Part shown: piece by piece, positions 58,248 through 64,000 of the stretch
How the letters are laid out: the number at the start of each line of letters is the position of its first letter
Numbering within the stretch: the first letter of the stretch is position 1
Source: Lomentospora prolificans
Lineage: Eukaryota; Ascomycota; Sordariomycetes; Microascales; Microascaceae
Assembly (NCBI GenBank): GCA_029532625.1
Contig: JARFXM010000005.1
Span: 1,860,001-1,924,000, forward strand
Direction of reading: 5' to 3'
DNA: 64,000 nt
Translations under genes and position numbers: made by a program
The notes under the pieces: model-generated
The model's database searches: none
What the model saw: the letters and a program-made list of their open reading frames with translations, nothing else
Told to the model about the DNA's origin: nothing

Positions 58248-60084
58248 TGCCGAGGACAAAAGCTAGGAGGAAGGGGAAACGGTGGGAATGCCAAAGGGAG
58301 ACAATTGGCTGTGTTCGTTATAAGAAAATATATTGCGACGCTCGTATCATGGCTAAGTGCGACTATCGGTGGTGTTGGCTGGAAGGTCTCACGATGGTAG
58401 GAGTCATCGTTCGAGTCACGATGGCGAGTTGTCGCGGACCCTGGAATTTGAAAGGAAGGGAAAATATTTCTGCGATAAGATAAGCAACAAGCTGGATGGG
58501 AGCTTGGGCCACTCATGCCAGCTGGGGAGCGTACATCCATACAGTGCCTGCGCAGCAGAGCGCCGGCCCTATTTACCAGTTGCGCCGGACATACGCGCCT
58601 ACTGAAAACCAGTAAAATGCTGGCCTCTGCTACTCTACAGGCGAGTAAGCCCGGTATTCTCCCCCATGCACCAGCACTGTACGGAATAATCAGGCTCCAC
58701 TCCGGCTCCGCCGGCGCTGGCCTGCCTCGGGCGTAAACGGCCGTCCACTGTAGTGGTATCAGTCTTTTTCTATTATTCAAAGGCTAAACTTCGCCTTCTC
58801 TTCCCTTTAACCCATTTTCCCTTGCACTGTCAGCCTGTTTTATTCCTAGCATCTTCATGGACTCGTCTGGACCTTTGTGTAGCCCAGCAGTGCACTCTGG
58901 AGCGCCATGCATACTGCAGCTGTGCCCTTCTCGCATAACTCAGTCTAAGAGCGTAAATCTGGTGTAACACAATACCGATACCTTGTGCTTTTTTATTCTT
59001 TTTCTCCTTCTCAGATCTATCAATCTTTGCGTGCCCGCTGCCCCCCCCACCTCCCTTTTTCCTCCTCTTCCCTCCCTACCCCCCTTCCCTCAGCCCATGT
59101 CGCTCGTTCTTGTGAACCATTGACTCTCAGCTCAGCGGTGAGGCAGGACAGAATCCTAGACCTTCCCTCTACCCTTCTGCCACGATGCTCGCGCTCCTCT
59201 ATATTGTGTAGTGAGGTAGCATCGAGCTCCAGCTGGTAAACAGTGAAGGGGCACGTGGCAAGGGTGTGAACGGCAACGTCGTCAGCCTTCAAACAGAGAA
59301 GTCTACTTCTATGGAGGTGGGAAAGACCGGGGTCCAAATGGTGTTGGTTGGGGAATTATATCTAGAGAACACATTTTGACGCATGTTCAAGTCGCCAAGG
59401 GTCGCACAAACTCCCAACGAAATATTTTACATCATTTTGCAGATCTCGTTTGAATGTTTGCTTTGGGAAAACCTGGAGATGCTACGCTGCAACGAGGAAA
59501 GGGACCAAAAAAGGTCCCGGCACTTGCATACCTACTTGTACATGGTCATTTGTCTGGCGCTCCGATTGCCACCCTTCTGTCACCTCTCTCTCGCCGTTGG
59601 CAATTTCCCGTTTCTGATCCGGCAAAGAAGTGCGTGCGCGCGCGCGAGCGTGTAAATGTGTCTGCGTGTGATAACACGAGTCTCCCGCCCTTGTTCGCCA
59701 ATGACACACCCTTGTCCTTCCAAAGACTTTTTTTTTTCTTCTTTCCCCGTCCCACCGTCATCACGCAATTCCTGGCCGCCACGCAAGCATGGTGTGTCCC
59801 AAAACAGCGCTACCGACATGCATCTCGACCGACCCTTACCGCATCTCACTCGCTAATCTTACTCCACAGGGTTATGTTGGTACAAACGCCCCTACCTTTA
59901 GCCTGCTCTGGGGGGGGAACAGTGGAAGAGCACAGGGAGAAGAACGGTGACACGATGCCATGGATCATGGTCTCACGGCCTGAGATTGCCTCAATCCGCG
60001 CTGTTTGAGATTTGCAGATTCCCGCGGGTAGCGCAGAGATCTTGCGTAACACCGATTCGATGTCGGGCGGGAAGCGGCAGCACG

Positions 60085-60138
60085 AAGAAGAAGATGAAGA
60101 AGATGAAGAAGAAGAATCGGCGACGAGGAAGAAGAAGG
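60085..60138 (+). repeat. GAA/GAT-rich trinucleotide tract
   Basis: Purine-rich triplets (GAAGAAGATGAAGAAGATG-type) interrupted once by CGGCGACG. Non-coding by context. Confidence 0.7.
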
Positions 60139-60990
60139 GAATGAATGAGCAAGGTGATGAGGAGGTATGGAACGGCACAAAGGCGAAGCGCTAAACTGGA
60201 ACGAGGGCCAAAGACACCGCATGAGACTAACAGACTCCCTTTGCTGTGCTTTGTATTTCTTTTCTCGTTACTCTCGCCATTCTGCCCGCCCTTTCTCCGG
60301 TCCTCCTTTTCCTCCACCGGCCTTTCCTGCTCCCTGTTGCCGCCATTTCCTCTCGGCCCGAGCCTTCGGGATCTCGGATCGAATCACTCGCAACTATTTT
60401 CTCGTTTGCTTGTTCCAAGGGCCAAAACCCTTTCCCCCCCCCAAACAACTCGCCGATCGGCCTTTTCTCACGATCCTGCAGGCTTTAGGCGATTGAAAAA
60501 TGCAGTCTAAACTGCAAACGGAGGTTCAGGACCTGTTAGCCGGCGCAGGGTCTGCATTTCGAGGCGCCGGGGGGATAAACCTTAGACCTTGAACCGAGAC
60601 GGGACCGGGGATGCGCCTCGCTGTCCAGATCCAACGCGTACTTTTCTTTTCTCCCTTGTCCTCTCGCTCTCTCTTTTCCCCTTGTCCCCTCCTTTCCCAT
60701 CGTTGAGATGCGCCTTGCCGCTTGGGCATGTCTTAGACACAACGGTTAAAGACTTTTGCAAATATTGGTTACACACGTAGGAGGTAGATGGGATTCTCTG
60801 AGCTCAGTCAAGTCGACCTGGCTTTTCTTTACCTTCAGAGCCGTTATCAGGTGTGCCTGAATGCAGGATCGAGTTGTTCGACATTCGCCTATGGGGTCGA
60901 AGCAGCGGATATAGTGTCAATGGTGCCGTGTATATATATATACCGGCCCCGGCAGCCGTCGTCCGCGCCTCATATATGTCCATGCTGTGC

Positions 60991-60998
60991 ATATATAT
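60991..60998 (+). promoter_or_regulatory. TATA-like box of the PARG-like gene
   Basis: ATATATAT at about 157-164 bp before the ATG, followed at once by a C/T-rich stretch (TCTCATCTCATCTTCTCTG) typical of fungal start-site regions. A second TA repeat lies at 60931-60942. Confidence 0.35.
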
Positions 60999-61154
60999 TC
61001 TCTCATCTCATCTTCTCTGTATCATCCACTCACGTTATACCGTCTCAGACTCTTTCGCCGTTGACTCTTTAAATCTTCGCCCAACCCAACCAAACTGCGT
61101 CTCTGCGCCGCCTCTCAGCTTCATCACCACCCTCACCATCCCTTCCCCCAAAAC

Positions 61155-62228
61155 ATGTCTCCCAGCAGCTCCAAATCCTTCAAATCCACCAAACCCAAAG
61201 CCTCAGAAGTCGCCGCCGAGACCAAAAAGCACTACATCCCCCACATCAAGAAGAACTACGCCTCCTCCTGGCCCACCGTCTCCTACCTCTACCACCAGCC
61301 CCTCCAGCAACTCTCCATCCCCCGCTGCCTCTCCAACTTCCCCTCCCCGCCCACCTTCCACGTCACCTCTGGCGACCCCATCGACTTCGCCCTCCACGTG
61401 GCCCGCACCGAATCCGCCCGCACCGGCCACCACGTCCGCGTCCCCTTCATCTGCGCCGCAAACGAGAAGCGCCCCGGCGGCGACTGGGAAACCGGCGTCG
61501 TCGGCTACGAGGAGCGCCTCTGTCGTCGGAGCACCCTGTCCGCCGCCCTCGCCACCCCCGGCCCGGGCTCCATCGTCGAGACAAACTACCCCATCCCCTG
61601 CGAGGGTGGCATCATCTCCAACTACGTCGTCGTCTTCCGCGGCCTGCACGACTGCTACGAGCGCCTAAAGGAGGACCAGTGGGCCGCCACTCCCGTCGTC
61701 TCCGTCGTGCCCGCCCGCTGGCCAAAGCTCAGCCACTCCGGCACAAAGTACTCGTTCGACGAGGAGCGCGACCTCGTCAAGGTCAAGCTCAGGGCCGCCC
61801 TCCGGATCTGCCTCTACAACGGCTACCGCTACGTCGTCATCGGAGACTTTGGCCTCGGCAACGGCTGCAGGAATCCGCCTCAGGAAATGGCAGAGCTGTG
61901 GAGGGAGGTGTTCCTGTACGACCCGGATCTGAGGGGCCAGTTCCTCTTTGCGGCGTTTGTGTTCGAGGACGAGAGGCAGAGCACCACGCGGTTCATCCTC
62001 GACGATATCGCCAAGAAGAGCAAGAGCGGCGGTGCTGGCGGCGGAAGCACCTCTAAGAGCAGGGGTAAGGCTTCTTCGAGCAGTACCTGGAGCTCGTCGT
62101 CGAGTTCGGCGAGCGGACCGTCGCCGACGGATTATGAAATTTTCGAAAAAGTGTTCGACGAGAGTGAGATTCAAGCTGTGCTGAGCCAGCCAGATCCGAG
62201 GTATCAGCTGGACATGATCACATCGTGA
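61155..62228 (+). CDS. Microbial-type PARG-like protein (poly(ADP-ribose) glycohydrolase fold, TIGR02452/DUF2263 type)
   Basis: A single-exon protein of 357 residues; ATG 61155 follows a CCAAAAC leader. The microbial-type PARG catalytic domain is recognised from ANEKRPGGDWETGVVGYEER (102-121) plus LCRRSTL (122-128), matching the family pattern N..RPGGG(x6-8)QEE.L.RRS.L, and from YRYVVIGDFGLGNGCRNPP (224-242) plus EEMAEL-like helix residues, matching the family's G..GCG.F.NPP segment. Members remove poly- or mono-ADP-ribose using the second Glu of QEE. Here the third Gly is Asp110 and Gln is Tyr118, while Glu119-Glu120 remain. Residues 291-322 form a Gly/Ser/Lys-rich linker, and the tail (325-357) is a short acidic helix-like segment. 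Codons end in C with striking regularity in the first 550 bp, unlike the finger genes. ADP-ribose processing is likely; activity is not certain. Confidence 0.85.
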   Translation: MSPSSSKSFKSTKPKASEVAAETKKHYIPHIKKNYASSWPTVSYLYHQPLQQLSIPRCLSNFPSPPTFHVTSGDPIDFALHVARTESARTGHHVRVPFICAANEKRPGGDWETGVVGYEERLCRRSTLSAALATPGPGSIVETNYPIPCEGGIISNYVVVFRGLHDCYERLKEDQWAATPVVSVVPARWPKLSHSGTKYSFDEERDLVKVKLRAALRICLYNGYRYVVIGDFGLGNGCRNPPQEMAELWREVFLYDPDLRGQFLFAAFVFEDERQSTTRFILDDIAKKSKSGGAGGGSTSKSRGKASSSSTWSSSSSSASGPSPTDYEIFEKVFDESEIQAVLSQPDPRYQLDMITS

Positions 62229-63016
62229 AAAAGGCATGGTCTCGTTGAGGACAAAACTGGTTGGGATACTTGCCTTGTTTCTAGTTTCTATGTTTGTGTA
62301 CATGTCCTGGGGAGTTTGGATTGGTTCGTGTTAATCACCAAAATGACGAGATTGCATAGATAATAGTTACACTTTTGTCGATCTTTGCTCTCCCAAGCCG
62401 GACAGAAGCTGGGACGAGGCATTACAAGGTAACGAGGTAACGAGGAGTGTACCAGGCGAGTCCTGCGCGTCAATGACCACTTTTACGCCGCCTGCATGCT
62501 ATACCGGACCCCCTAATATATCTACTTTCTTCCTCGCTTCATGAGCGCAGCCACTGACCTCTTGATCGCCCGTTCAGCTGCCAGTCCACGGGTCACTGAG
62601 TTTCGAGCGATTGTCCTCGGCCAATCTAGCCGCATAGTCAGGTAGCTTGGGTCAAAGTTAGGATTATACAATCCCAAAGAACATACTATTCAACAACGTG
62701 CAAGGCCAAAGTCTTCTAATATCGGAGGTCTATGTACCGCGCGGTTGAGGAACCACGCCAACATCTATCTAGTAGTGTATATGTACCTTCTCTGGATGTG
62801 CTGCTTCTGGGTATTCCATGTCGGATCTTGGTTACTACTCTATTGAATAGAAAACCGTCCAATCCAATCTCGGTCACTCATGGTGAATTTAGCCCGTCAG
62901 TAACTCCAGAATTTACACCTCGCAAAATTATATAGAAAAAGAGTCGAGTCTGGCGACAAAGAACGATGTAGAGGGATAGTCGCGTACTGCTTGTTTCAGA
63001 AAGTAATTGAAGGTGA
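62229..63016. other. Intergenic region, convergent 3' ends
   Basis: Between the stop codons of the PARG-like gene (+) and the third finger gene (-). No gene or repeat is recognised; it presumably holds both 3' UTRs. Confidence 0.6.
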
Positions 63017-64000
63017 CTAGGTTGAAACCGACCAGGGATCCCAGTATTCCAAAAGGTCTAAATCATCACCGATAAGATCATACAGAGTTTCTGGCTTCAC
63101 GTCTGGCGCATACGAATCTAGTAACTCATCCGTCGGCTGACTGTCGTTACAGGAATGCTGGTCGGTTGGTGCCTCTGGACTGCTCGGCGCGACAGGGGAT
63201 GATAGTGGTGGGGTGGACCTATCTTGTCCTAGTTTCATCCGGCTCTCCATTTGAAAGCGGTTCAAAACCCGGGTGACCGTCCTGGTTACCAGGCTTTCGA
63301 GCTCTGAGCCCCCGACCTTGGGACTAGCATCGCCGAGACAGGGTGATCCTTGGCTCTCTGCGAGGACCGATGCTACAATCACTTGGCCGCTGAGCTCCCA
63401 CGTCAGGCGCATCAACGAGATGGACTCTTCAAGTTGACTTCCGAGCCAGACGGACTCGGGGGCAAGGTGATTGGGGAAAACGGTTTCCCATATGCGAACC
63501 CACTGTCGCTCAACGGTTTCTTTCCGGTCCACTCTTCTCATTAGTTGCTTCCTTTCATATTCCGATATGCCTTCCGGGTAGCGCGGCTGTCCCTCCGTTT
63601 TATTGCAATAGGACTTTTGAATATGTCTATCCCTCAAGTCGTCATTGGCGAAGACGACGAGGCAGATCGGGCAGTAGAAAGGTGGCCGACTGTGCTTACG
63701 ATAAATATGCTGTTTGACATCTTTGATCCTGCGCAACTCAAATTTGAGACACGCAGTGTACTTGAAAGGATCGAGTTTGTAGAAGGGGCATGCAAAGCGT
63801 CTTTGGCCGTCTTGGGAGCTGTTGTCCACCCGTTTTGCGCTCTTACGGCTGTAACTGTCCTCATCATCACACGCCGGAGGACTAGGCCTCTTTCTGAGGG
63901 CCGTAGCATCTATCCCCTTTTCATTATTTGCCAGGAGCGGCCATGTCGTAGCTCTCGATGAGATAGCGATGGAATTTGTTAGGTCAGTAGAGACGGTGTT
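63017..64000 (-). CDS. Cys/His finger-module protein, partial (5' end outside window)
   Basis: On the minus strand the frame is open from the window edge (64000) to a stop at 63017, showing 327 residues; a GTG at 63829 is not a start. A basic region (LRKRPSP...RKSAKRV) precedes the module at about 63796-63356: FACPFYKLDP, second Cys after x12, then QHIYRKH, FYCPICLVVF and a final H-x5-C, followed by GISEYER and an ISLMRLTWELSGQ segment. All eight putative metal ligands of the two other module proteins are conserved, with one residue less before the first His and one more before the CPIC pair. The C-terminal 120 residues are Ser/Pro/Asp-rich. Any N-terminal effector domain such as HET would lie outside the window. 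Function unknown. Confidence 0.85.
   Translation of the reverse strand, partial: NTVSTDLTNSIAISSRATTWPLLANNEKGIDATALRKRPSPPACDDEDSYSRKSAKRVDNSSQDGQRRFACPFYKLDPFKYTACLKFELRRIKDVKQHIYRKHSRPPFYCPICLVVFANDDLRDRHIQKSYCNKTEGQPRYPEGISEYERKQLMRRVDRKETVERQWVRIWETVFPNHLAPESVWLGSQLEESISLMRLTWELSGQVIVASVLAESQGSPCLGDASPKVGGSELESLVTRTVTRVLNRFQMESRMKLGQDRSTPPLSSPVAPSSPEAPTDQHSCNDSQPTDELLDSYAPDVKPETLYDLIGDDLDLLEYWDPWSVST

Larger units (their letters stand above)
58248..61154. other. Divergent intergenic region between AsnRS and PARG-like genes
   Basis: No gene is supported. The part next to 58247 is the AsnRS promoter; the 150-200 bp before 61155 are the PARG-like promoter and C/T-rich leader. In between, 58980-59110 and 60250-60480 are pyrimidine-rich and (GAA)-rich sequence lies at 60085-60138. 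A 44-codon acidic/basic frame at 60061-60194 is just the GAA repeat read through. Confidence 0.5.

Noticed and set aside
60061..60194. 44-codon acidic frame (SGGKRQHEEEDEE...)
   Set aside because: It is a translated GAA/GAT repeat with no splice partner or conservation evidence.
61203..62303. Two long open frames antisense to the PARG-like gene (148 and 212 codons)
   Set aside because: Their Gly/Ala/Val/Asp-rich sequence is the mirror of C-ending codons in the real gene.

Overview
The window looks like nuclear DNA of a filamentous ascomycete (Pezizomycotina, most likely Sordariomycetes). The evidence is short introns (53-115 bp) with GTAAG-type donors and CTAAC/CTGAC branch points, a HET-domain incompatibility-type gene, a WOPR (Gti1/Pac2) regulator, a full-size ABCG transporter of the yeast YOL075C type, a mitochondrial asparaginyl-tRNA synthetase and a microbial-type PARG-like protein. 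The genus cannot be fixed from the sequence alone.

Layout. 1-672: 3' end of an F-box-family-like gene. 4928-9189 (+): ABCG transporter with one intron. 10448-12940 (+): low-complexity protein of unknown function whose reading frame is broken twice as written. 14907-17480 (-): HET domain fused to an NLS-bearing linker and a C-terminal cysteine/histidine finger module. 19217-20536 (-): a stand-alone protein with the same finger module. 25916-27316 (-): Pac2-type WOPR regulator. 27317-56375: about 29 kb with no gene I can support, rich in homopolymers and simple repeats. 56376-58247 (-): mitochondrial AsnRS with three exons. 61155-62228 (+): PARG-like protein. 63017-64000 (-): a third finger-module gene, running off the window.

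Functionally this mixes conserved genes (transporter, AsnRS, PARG-like, Pac2) with an accessory set. The accessory set is three proteins sharing one putative zinc-binding signature, C-x12-C-x13/14-H-x3/4-H-x5/6-C-x2-C-x12-H-x5-C, followed by a conserved tail. In one of them the module is fused behind a HET domain. This HET-finger protein and its neighbouring paralogue are the best candidate here for an unusual, possibly undescribed, recognition or self/non-self system. That role is inferred from architecture only.

Gene density is low, at about nine genes in 64 kb. No rRNA, tRNA, CRISPR array or intact transposon was recognised. Gene starts were set at in-frame ATG codons. Splice junctions were read by eye from GT/AG, branch-point and frame consistency.
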